Shown here piece by piece: positions 1-9,400 of a DNA stretch of 58,149 bases. A program made the translations under genes and the position numbers. The number at the start of each line of letters is the position of its first letter. Within the stretch, counting starts at the first letter, position 1. The DNA comes from Cyanobacteria bacterium UBA2566 (lineage in GTDB: Bacteria; Cyanobacteriota; Cyanobacteriia; Cyanobacteriales; Desertifilaceae), in assembly GCA_002340255.1 (NCBI GenBank), contig DDLS01000154.1, positions 1-58,149 of the forward strand. Direction: 5' to 3'. The notes below the pieces were generated by a model, which searched no databases, was not told the origin of the DNA, and was given only the letters and a program-made list of their open reading frames with translations.

Positions 1-21
1 TTGTCTAAGTTTTTTAGAACG

Positions 22-47
22 GAAAACCGAGTTTTACAAAACTTGGT
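22..47 (-). terminator. Hairpin terminator candidate after the leftmost minus-strand gene
   Basis: Inverted repeat with 10-base arms at 26-35 and 38-47, one G/A mismatch (a possible wobble pair) and a 2-base loop. On the minus strand it is followed by four T's. It overlaps the stop codon of the gene ending at 34. The T-tract is short, so termination is probable but not certain. Confidence 0.5.
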
Positions 48-591
48 TTAGGGCAGTGGAAATAGTCCAAGCATCTACACCTAGGAGCATCAGACTAAAG
101 CCAAATAACAGGGCATACATCCAAGGTTGGGCTAGAGGTTTCACCTTGCTGGTATCAATTTGGGTTTTCTCTTGAACTTTTAGCACCAGTTGGGAAAATC
201 CGGCAATCCGCATGGGAAGTAAGTAGGCATCTCCAGATTTAGCCAAAAAATAATAAACCAATCCTCCTTGTCCTGTTGTTCTGGGTTTTAAGGCTTGGAT
301 TTCTGACCAAGGTAAAGACCAATGACGGTGTTTTGCCCAAAAGACCCAGGAGGGATAGTTGACTTGAATCTGTTCCTCATCCAGGGTAACTCGTTCACTG
401 AGCGCTCCCCAGAGAATCACTGCTCCTAGGGCAACAGCGACCCACAGGAGCAGTGGAGAAACTCCAGACGGGGTTACCCTCGCTAAAATCGGTAAAGGGA
501 CGGTGAGGGCACTATAGAGGGTTAATAGGGGGATACGGATAAGGGGGGAAATTTTAAACAGTGATGAGTCTTGCTGGGGGCGATCGCGCAT
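34..591 (-). CDS. Small membrane protein of unknown function (PH-like?)
   Basis: The protein is 185 aa from the ATG at 591. The reading frame stays open upstream to 738, but that longer form would run into the DUF4079 gene, so the ATG just 16 bases after that gene's stop is preferred. I see two adjacent hydrophobic segments near residues 15-60, a soluble middle of about 100 residues with alternating short hydrophobic strands, and a third hydrophobic segment at the C-terminus (about 155-175). This layout resembles small bacterial PH-domain membrane proteins, but I do not recognise a family with confidence. Position and strand suggest co-transcription with the DUF4079 gene. A hairpin overlapping the stop probably ends the transcript. 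Confidence 0.7.
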   Translation of the reverse strand: MRDRPQQDSSLFKISPLIRIPLLTLYSALTVPLPILARVTPSGVSPLLLWVAVALGAVILWGALSERVTLDEEQIQVNYPSWVFWAKHRHWSLPWSEIQALKPRTTGQGGLVYYFLAKSGDAYLLPMRIAGFSQLVLKVQEKTQIDTSKVKPLAQPWMYALLFGFSLMLLGVDAWTISTALNQVL

Positions 592-607
592 AATCCGGTT
601 GATCCGT

Positions 608-1045
608 CTAAGGTAGATATTTTTGTACCACACTCCATCCAGTAAGGGAAACCCAACTGAAGCCCATAAATAGGAGGGTGTTGGCGAGCAGATGTAGAGG
701 TCTAGCCCAAGGTCTTTGGGGACTGATCTGAGTCGCACTGGTGGCAGAAATCAGGACTAAAGCAACCACCAATAGTCCCGCAAATAGGTGAGAGGAATGC
801 CCTAAGCTGCCATAATGTCCCAGGGTTCCGACGATACCGATCACCAGCAGCAAAAGAACCAGAAAGACTAAAATAGAACCGAGAATATAATGGAGCGATC
901 TCCACCACCCAGGTAAGGGTTGGCGGTTTTGCCGACTCCACCAAACTCCAGTTCCTGTCATCGCTAACAAGACATAGGAAAATAGGGCCAAGCCCATTGA
1001 CCAGGCCGCTATTTTCCAGAGCCATAAAAATGAAGGAAGATCCAC
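608..1045 (-). CDS. DUF4079-family membrane protein
   Basis: The protein is 145 aa starting from a GTG at 1045; no good ribosome binding site is visible. Four hydrophobic helices are spread over the protein (about 12-32, 50-72, 85-103, 115-135), with His residues inside or near helices 2 and 3 (LHYILG, LGHYGSLGHSSHLFAG). This is the look of the cyanobacterial DUF4079 family, short four-helix proteins with cytochrome-b561-like conserved histidines. Function is unknown. It lies just upstream of, and probably with, the membrane protein ending at 34. Confidence 0.75.
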   Translation of the reverse strand: MDLPSFLWLWKIAAWSMGLALFSYVLLAMTGTGVWWSRQNRQPLPGWWRSLHYILGSILVFLVLLLLVIGIVGTLGHYGSLGHSSHLFAGLLVVALVLISATSATQISPQRPWARPLHLLANTLLFMGFSWVSLTGWSVVQKYLP

Positions 1046-1173
1046 AAATTAAAACCAGATTTATTAAACGTAACCGTCTAAAGCTAAAATTTCAATCTAG
1101 ATTCAGATAAAGAAGTTTAGCCCGTCATCTTTTACTTCCCCATCTTTCTCCTAACCAGAGATTAAAGGTTTTC

Positions 1174-1536
1174 TTAATCAATCGCCGTTAACGTTGGCGC
1201 TTTAAAGTTGGTTAAGGTATTAATCACCTTGGGTAAAGATTTAGATTCCTTGAGCATTTGCCCTTCTCCTTCTATACCTAATTCTTGCAGTTTTAAGCGA
1301 TCGCAAGGAATTTTATCCGATAAAATCGCACTGGCCATCATGCCACAGTGAATTTCCAATAGGGCTTCCGGAACCGATTCAAAGACTAAACGCTGTCCAG
1401 GAAACACCACCCGTTCAAAATACCAATTTTGAATATTACAGATACGAGCAACTTGCACTTTACTGGTCGCATTTACATAGCAGCAAAGAATGCGATAGGA
1501 CTGCTCTGGTGGAAGGGGATCAAGAATTTGTGCCAT
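1174..1536 (-). CDS. DUF1830 domain protein
   Basis: A 120-aa soluble protein starting at ATG 1536. The segment from about residue 13 to 75 (YRILCCYVNATSKVQVARI, then WYFERVVFPGQRLVFES) is the DUF1830 signature found almost only in cyanobacteria, with two adjacent cysteines (residues 18-19). Function is unknown. It is separated from the DUF4079 gene by 128 bases, with no clear terminator, and is divergent from the radical SAM gene. Confidence 0.85.
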   Translation of the reverse strand: MAQILDPLPPEQSYRILCCYVNATSKVQVARICNIQNWYFERVVFPGQRLVFESVPEALLEIHCGMMASAILSDKIPCDRLKLQELGIEGEGQMLKESKSLPKVINTLTNFKAPTLTAID

Positions 1537-1858
1537 ATTCTTATGAAAAGATCAAAAATAACGGATGTTAGCCTACATTTGTCACTCTAACACTTCTGAT
1601 CCCAACGGGTTGTAAAGGCGACTACCATTAATCCTTTTTTAACCTCTTTTCTGGGCAGTCAATTGCAGTCCTAGAGACTTTTATAAGGATTTTCTCTCCA
1701 CTTATCTATGATCATCTCTAATCTTGATGATTAGTAAATCTAATCTAAGTCCCAACTCCCTGGGGCCAAAATTTCCTCCAACAGATCCCAAAACCAATGT
1801 TATCGTAAAGTTATGTGAAAAACTCTCATAAATCCAGGTTTAGAACAGGAAACGCCCT
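1537..1858. other. Divergent intergenic region of 322 bases
   Basis: This region lies between the DUF1830 gene (minus) and the radical SAM gene (plus) and must hold both promoters, but I cannot point to a convincing -35/-10 pair for either. It contains a short perfect inverted repeat, GATTAG and CTAATC at 1729-1734 and 1740-1745. Just before the plus-strand gene there is an AGGA at about 10 bases from the ATG. I see no additional small gene or RNA. Confidence 0.4.
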
Positions 1859-3463
1859 ATGCACGCTACCTCCGTTACTAGCGATCGCCTTCTTTACGTC
1901 CGCCTTCCCTGTAACCCCATCTTTCCCATCGGTGTGGTCTATCTTGCCGATCACATCCACAAGTGCTTCCCCTCCGTGGAACAACAGATCTTCGACCTGG
2001 GAACCATTCCCCCCCTCGATTATAAACAAGCCCTAGACGAGGCGATCGATCGGTTTCGCCCCAACTTACTGATCTTCTCCTGGCGAGACATTCAAATCTA
2101 TGCCCCCGTAGGCGGAAGAAGCGGCAATCCCCTACAAAACGCCTTTGAATTTTACTACAGCCCTAATCCCTTCATTAAACTGCGAGGCGCTCTGGGCGGT
2201 TTGCGATTAGCCACTGCCTACTATGGGGAACTTTGGCGGAATCTGAGCCTGATTAAGCGAGGCTTAAAGCGTGCCCAAAAATATAACCCCAACACCCGCT
2301 TAGTAGTGGGAGGCGGCGCGGTGAGCGTCTTTTACAAACAACTCGGTCGTTCCCTTCCCCCAGGAACCGTTATTTCCGTGGGTGAAGGAGAAAGCCTCTT
2401 AGAAAAACTCTTAAAGGATCAAGATATCAGTGGCGAGCGCTGTTATGTTGTTGGTCAAACGGTCCCCCGCGATCGCCTCATCCACGAACCCCCCACTCCC
2501 CTCGAAAAAACGGCCTGCAACTATAGCTATATCGAAGAAATCTGGCCCGCCTTTAACTACTACTTACAAGACCCCGACTTTTACTTAGGTGTACAAACCA
2601 AGCGCGGCTGCCCTCATAATTGTTGCTACTGCGTTTATACTGTCGTCGAAGGTAAAAAAGTCCGCATTAACCCCGCCGATGAAGTCGTCGAAGAAATGCG
2701 TCAACTCTATGACCGGGGGGTACGGAACTTCTGGTTTACCGATGCCCAATTTATTCCGGCACGGAAATTCATTCCCGATGCGATTGAATTGCTACACAAA
2801 ATCCTGGAAGCAGGTTTAACCGATATTCACTGGGCCTCCTATATCCGGGCGGATAATCTCACCCCTGAACTGTGCGATCTGATGGTCAAAACAGGAATGA
2901 ATTACTTTGAAATCGGCATTACCAGTGGCTCCCAAGAATTAGTCCGTAAAATGCGAATGGGCTATAATCTGCGCGTAGTTTTAGAAAACTGTCGGGACTT
3001 AAAAGCAGCCGGTTTTAACGACCTCGTATCCGTCAATTATTCCTTCAACGTAATTGACGAAACCTATGACACCATTCGCCAAACCATCGCCTATCATCGG
3101 GCCTTAGAAGAAATCTTTGGCGTTGATAAAGTCGAACCCGCCATTTTCTTTATCGGTTTACAACCCCATACCCACCTCGAACAATATGCCTTTGACCAAG
3201 GCATTCTCAAACCCGACTACGATCCCATGAGTATGATGCCCTGGACAGCTCGCAAATTACTCTGGAATCCAGAACCATTAGGTTCGTTTTTTGGCCAAGT
3301 CTGTTTAATCGCATGGCAGCGCAATAATAATGACTTTGGTCGAGAAGTCATGCAAGTTTTAGAAGAACGGCTCGGTCGAGCAAGTCTCGATGAAGCCCTC
3401 AGCGCTCCCCTTACCCCGAAAGCAGAAAGCAGCAGAAAGCAGTTAACCCGCGTTGGTTCTTAA
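1859..3463 (+). CDS. Radical SAM protein with N-terminal B12-binding-like region
   Basis: The protein is 534 aa; the ATG at 1859 has an AGGA about 10 bases upstream. The radical SAM cluster motif is RGCPHNCCYC near residue 256 (Cys spaced 3 and 2 residues), followed by typical TIM-barrel strands (WFTDAQF, EIGITSGS). The first 200 residues look like the Rossmann-type domain that precedes radical SAM in B12-binding family members (LPCNPIFPIG, then VVGGGAVS), but no DxHxxG cobalamin ligand motif is evident, so B12 binding is doubtful. Substrate is unknown. The gene lies tail to tail with the terminal NRPS with a 4-base overlap. It looks like a conserved cyanobacterial gene rather than a biosynthetic cluster member, though a role in the pathway cannot be excluded. 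Confidence 0.85.
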   Translation: MHATSVTSDRLLYVRLPCNPIFPIGVVYLADHIHKCFPSVEQQIFDLGTIPPLDYKQALDEAIDRFRPNLLIFSWRDIQIYAPVGGRSGNPLQNAFEFYYSPNPFIKLRGALGGLRLATAYYGELWRNLSLIKRGLKRAQKYNPNTRLVVGGGAVSVFYKQLGRSLPPGTVISVGEGESLLEKLLKDQDISGERCYVVGQTVPRDRLIHEPPTPLEKTACNYSYIEEIWPAFNYYLQDPDFYLGVQTKRGCPHNCCYCVYTVVEGKKVRINPADEVVEEMRQLYDRGVRNFWFTDAQFIPARKFIPDAIELLHKILEAGLTDIHWASYIRADNLTPELCDLMVKTGMNYFEIGITSGSQELVRKMRMGYNLRVVLENCRDLKAAGFNDLVSVNYSFNVIDETYDTIRQTIAYHRALEEIFGVDKVEPAIFFIGLQPHTHLEQYAFDQGILKPDYDPMSMMPWTARKLLWNPEPLGSFFGQVCLIAWQRNNNDFGREVMQVLEERLGRASLDEALSAPLTPKAESSRKQLTRVGS

Positions 3464-6400
3464 AAACAATTTCGCAAGGTTTCTGCTAAGACCTGGACAT
3501 GAGGGGGTTTTAACATAGTTAGATGTGTCCCTGGAGTAGTGTAAAATACTACTGACTCGGATGAGAAACGACCCCAACCCCAGAGGCGATCGCTAGCAAT
3601 CTCTGCTTTGAGAGTATGGCCAAAGCCTTTTTCTGCCATCTCTTCAGAAACCGTATCTCTTGCCCTCAATAACGTAATCGGAATTCGATAATCAGTTTGA
3701 GGATGATAAGAATAAGTGGCATCATAATCACTCATTAAGACGTTTACAAACCCCCGAATCTGTTGAACCCCTGCTCCCTCGGGGAAAAAGCCCACTGTTT
3801 GTAGCTGTTCATAGATATATTGCCATTGTTCTTCCACTTCGAGGGATTGCAAAACTTCCGGAGATACGCCTATCTCTTTACCAAAAAACTGTTCAATTAA
3901 TGCCACCACTAAAATCAGTTTCCGGGAAAGAGACCAATCGCGATCGATATTCGGTTTATTTTCTAGTGCATCTGGAACTGGACTATCCAAAATCACCAAT
4001 CGAGCCACTCTATCTCCCTGCGCTTCTAATTGCTGACTCATCTCAAAAGCCACTAAAGCACCGAAAGAATGACCCCCTAAATAGTAAGGGCCGTCAGATT
4101 GTACAGCTTTAATATATCCAATATAATCCCTCGCAATGGCTTCAACTGTAGTGTAGGGTTCTGATGTTCCATCCAAACCTCTCGCTTGAAACCCATAGAA
4201 AGGTCGCTCTTCTCCTAAATAACAGGCTATATCAGACAAATAAATCACATTTCCACCTGCTCCTGGAACACAAAAGAAAGGAGGTTGATTTCCTTGAGTT
4301 TGAATCGGGACTAAAGCTGACCAAGAATTAAAATCTGTTGATTCTTGCAAGCATATTGCCAATTTTTCAATAGTCTGAGCTTGAAATAGAGTGGATAAGG
4401 AAAGATGCCGATCGAACTCCTGCTCAATTTTAGCCATCAATTTTAGCGCCAAAAGGGAATGTCCACCCAGATTGAAAAAACCATCTCTAATTCCTATGGG
4501 TTCAATTTGAAGAATATCTGACCAAATTTTCGCCAGCTTTCGCTCGGCAGAGTTTCGCGGGAAAAGGGAGGCTTCTTGACTATCCTGACTCGTAATTTCC
4601 TTGGATAAGCGATCGTGCTTAACCTGTGGAACTCGATCGTCTGAAATGGCATTAGCAATCTCTATTAAAGTTATTTCGTGGTTTTTAATAATCAAATCGA
4701 AAATCATGAGAAAATGATCGAGTATTTTTTCAATTTCCGACCCCTCGAATTTAGACTGACTATAAACAACACTAATTTTGAAATTGGAGCCAGGAATCGC
4801 AAGAATAGTTAAACTAGATTGAGTTTGCGCTCCTAGAGAATGATTTTGATTAAGACTAATCTTAAACCCTGAAAAATCTTGGATTGAGGCATCAACTGGA
4901 TAATTTTCAAAGACCAGGATACTGTCATACAATCGTGATGACATGGAGATCTCACTCCAGGAATGAATTTGGCCTTGAGAACAATATTCATAAGATTTTT
5001 GTTGAAATTGTTGTTGTTGATGTTCTTGTAACCAAGACCAAAGCGGAAGATCGGGAATAACAGCACACCGAATTGGAACCGTATTAATCAATAAGCCAAC
5101 CATAGACTCAATTCCAGAAATTTCTGGAGGACGACCCGAAACGGAAGCCCCAAAAACGACATCTAATTGATGACTATAGCGACTTAACAATAATCCCCAA
5201 ATTCCTTGAATTAGAATATTGAAAGTAACTCGATTTTTCTTAACGAGAAGATTCAGAGCTTCTGTAGAGGACTCAGATAAACTAATGGTTCGACGACCAT
5301 AGGGTTGTTCTGGAAGTGCAAAGTCATCCGACGCAACTTCTTTTCCTAACGGAGTAGGTTGGGTGAATCCTCGTAACTTTTCTTGCCAAAATTCCTGAGC
5401 TTCAGTCAAATCTTGATTGTATAACCACGTGATATAGTTTCGATAGGGATAGGTAGAGGATAAGGAATAATGAGAATCCCGAGTCAATCCTTGATAGAGT
5501 GTCAACAGGTCTTGGAATATGACTCCTAAAGACCATCCATCTACCAAAATATGGTGTACTGTGAATACAAAATAATAGGCTTTATCCTCCAATCGAAATA
5601 GAGATAAATCTAGAAGGGGGACTTGGGTCAAGTTAAAGCCTTGCTCTTGCTTTATCCGAATATATTGAGCTAACTTTTCTTGAGCATTTTTTTCCGCTCT
5701 CCAATCCTCGATTTGTAGTTCATAAGGAACACCTTGTAAAACAAACTGAGCCAGCTTATCATAATCTTTCCATAGAAAACCAGTCCTTAAGATTTCATGT
5801 CTATCTATCAAACTTTTCCAAGCTTTCTGCCACGCTTGTACATCTAAATCCCCTTCTAAATTCAGAACAATCTGTTCAATATGAACCCCATATTCTGAAG
5901 CGGATAAAGACTCAAACAACATTCCTTGTTGTGAGGGAGAAAGGGGATAAATTGCAGTTATCTTGGCTGGGTGATGATTTTCTTGTTGAATATCTGAGAT
6001 AATCGTATCTAACTGGATCTGTGTGAACTGAACAGCAGGAAAATCTGAAGGAGTATATCCACCAGTTTCTGGAGATTGGCAGTGATGAATGAGTGCTTTT
6101 AGGGTATTGATATAATTTTCTGCTAAAGTTTCGATGGTCGATCGTTGATAAAGATGATTACAGTACGTCCAATCCATTTGCAACTTATCCTTTAAGACGA
6201 TTCCTGTAATATCTAATCTATGGGGACGCTTGCCATGAGGGCTTTGAACTAAACCCATGGCTTCTGAAGCGACTTGCCAAGAATTATTTTGAGATTCATT
6301 CGGATTAAATTGACCTAAATAGTTAAAGCTGATTTCAGGTTGTCGGAGAGCTGAAAGTCCAGACTTAATTTCTAGATCTGAGCTGAGATAACGTAAAATA

Positions 6401-9400
6401 CCGTAGCCAATTCCACGATGGGGGATGGCTCGGAGTTGTTCTTTAATTGATTTAATATTTTCCCCGAGATTATCTTCCGTAGGTTGTTGGAGCATAATTG
6501 GAAAAATACTGGTGAACCAACCCACGGTTCGAGATAAATCGATGTCAGCAAACAATTCTTCGCGTCCATGTCCTTCTAAGTCTAGAAATAGAGTTGATTG
6601 TCCGCTCCAATTTCTGAACGTTTGTACTAAGGCAGTGAGTAAGATATCATTGATTTGGGTATTATAAGCGGAGGAGACTTGTTGTAAGAGAACTTGAGTT
6701 TCTTCTGGAGTTAGCTGTACGGAAATATTATCTGTATTCCCAACTATATTGTGAGTTGTGTTTTCTGGATAATCGATGGGTAGTGAAGAGTCTTGAGATT
6801 GATGCAACCAATAATTCAGTTCTGATTGAAGAAGGGGAGATTGACTGTACTCTAAAAGATGAATTGACCAATCTTGAAATGCTATAGTTTTTGGAGGAAG
6901 TTGTAGGGGTTCACCCTTCTCTAGTTGTTGGTAAACGGCTGATAAATCTTCTAATACAATACGCCAAGAAACTCCATCGATAACTAGGTGATGGGCAAGA
7001 ATCAGTAAACGTCCTTCTGTCTGTTCTCCAAGTTGATAGAGGATACTTTTAATCAGAGGGCCTTCCGCCAGATTTAAGGTCGTCTGTTGGCGAGCAATAT
7101 TGTCTTCTAAAACACGGGTTTGTTCAGAGGGAGGTACTGAGGATAAATCAACTCTCTCAAATGGAATAGTTTCTTTGACATTCTCATTGATTTGTTGCCA
7201 GCTTGTTTCATGCTGAAAAAAGCGCAGGCGTAGAGCATCATGGTGGTTTAAGAGTTTGCTTATTGCTGCAGATAGAAACTGGGGTTTAATATCAGCAGGG
7301 ACTTTGAGGAGAAAAGATTGGTTAAAGTGGTGAGGTTCAGCAAGATTTTGCTCAAAAAACCAATGCTGGATGGGAGTAAGCGGAACTTCACCCGTCACAC
7401 TGTTTTGTTGAGCAGAGGATGGTTGTAGTGTACTGGCAACGGTTGCGAGTTGTGCAATAGTTTGATGCTGAAACAGTTGCTTGGCAGTCAAGCCAAGGCC
7501 TGCTTGTTGAGCGCGAGAAACAATTTGAATGCTGATAATTGAATCTCCTCCAATTTCAAAAAAGTTATCCTTCACGCTTACTCGCTGTAATCCTAAAACG
7601 TCTTGCCAAATTTCAGCTAAGGTCTGTTCTATTTTGTTTTGGGGAGCAATGAATTCTTCTGTTCTGGTTAATTCAATATCTGGAGCGGGTAAGGCTTTTC
7701 TATCTACTTTTCCATTGGGGGTAATGGGGAGTTGTTCGAGTATGAAAAATCTAGACGGGATCATATACTCTGGTAGCTTATCTTGCAAAAATTGCCGTAG
7801 TTCTAGAGGAGTAAGATCGGGATCTTCGCTCACGACATAGGCAACTAAGCGTTTGTTATTGGGTGTGTCTTCTCGTGGGATGACGATGCCATGCTCGACG
7901 TGGGGATGAGTGGATAAAATGGCTTCAATTTCTCCCAGTTCGATGCGGAATCCGCGAATTTTGACTTGAGTGTCTATTCTTCCGAGGAATTCAATGTTGC
8001 CATCGGGTAGATAGCGAACTAAATCGCCAGTTTTATACAGTTTACTGGTCTGGTTTCCAGAATCAAAAGGGTTGTTGATAAATTTCTCTGCTGTTAATTC
8101 AGGTCGATTGAGGTAACCTCTCGCTAAACCATCTCCCCCAACATATAATTCTCCTGGTACTCCAATAGGAACATTTTGGAGGTGGCAATCAAGTATATAT
8201 ATTTTTGTGTTAGATATTGGTTTACCAATTGGTGGCAACACGAGAGTTTGCATCTCAGATATAACCAATAAAGAAGTTGTCACTACAGTGTTTTCAGTTG
8301 GGCCGTAGTTGTTAATTAGTTTAAATGGAATATCAGATTCAGGGTATTTGGATAGTCGATCGCCACCTGTAAGTATAATTCGTAAACATATATTGTTTCT
8401 CCAATCTAAAGTTAATAACTTCTCCGCCAGTTGTGTGGGAACAAAAATAATTGTTATGTGGTTTAATAGAAGCCAATTTTGGAATTTTTCCAAGTCAAAA
8501 ATCATATTTGTTTCTGCTAAGTAAACTGTCGATCCGGCTGTCAAGTAAGGCCACAACTCCCAAACTGAAGCATCAAAAGCAATTCCAGCAAGCTGAGTTG
8601 ATTTATCTAATGAAGTTATTTGAAAATTAATTTGATGCCAAAAAATTAAATTAAGAACTCCAGAATGAGTAATTAGTACCCCTTTAGGTCTACCAGTTGA
8701 CCCCGATGTGTAAATTACATAAGCTAAGTTCTCTGGTCTTGACTGATTGATCAAATTTTTTGTTGTTTGTGTAGCGATCGCCTCCCAATCCCTATCTAAA
8801 CACACCACTTGTGCTTGAGGTTCGGGTAACTTCTCTAAGCCATCCTGAGTGGTGACTAAGACCGGAACATTGGCATCCGCTATCATATAACTCAAACGCT
8901 CTGCTGGATAATTGGGGTCTAGAGGTACATATGCTCCTCCCGCTTTGAGGATGGCTAAGATGCCTACAATCAGCTCTAGGGAACGTTCAATACAAATTCC
9001 CACCAGTGCTTCGGGTTGTACTCCTAAACGTTGCAGATAGCGAGCTAATTGATTCGCTTTCTGATTTAATTCTTGGTAGGTTAACTGTTCTTCTGCAAAG
9101 ACAATAGCGATCGCATCAGGAGTCCGTTCAGCTTGTTCTTCAAATAACTGATGAATACATTTATCCCTAGGATAATCGGTGGCGGTATTGTTCCACTCCA
9201 CCAATAACTGATGGCGTTCTGGTTCTGTGAGTAGGGGAAGTTCGCCGATCTTCTGTTGGGGATTAGCGGCGATCGCCTCTAATAGTACCTGCAAATGACC
9301 CGCCATGCGTGCAATAGTCGCAGCATCAAACAAATCGGTGGCATACTCCCAATAGCCTAAAATCCCCTTATCGGTTTCCTCCATCGAGAGGGTGAGGTCA

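Noticed and set aside
702..1025. 107-codon minus-strand frame overlapping the DUF4079 gene
   Set aside because: Same strand, different frame; the DUF4079 frame has clean membrane helices and this one has none. Shadow.
1729..1745. GATTAG-5-CTAATC inverted repeat as an operator
   Set aside because: Six-base arms in an A/T-rich intergenic region are expected by chance; no promoter could be placed beside it.
3424..3450. AGCAGAAAGCAG short repeats near the end of the radical SAM gene
   Set aside because: Only two or three degenerate copies that stay in frame within a polar C-terminal tail. Not a CRISPR or regulatory repeat.
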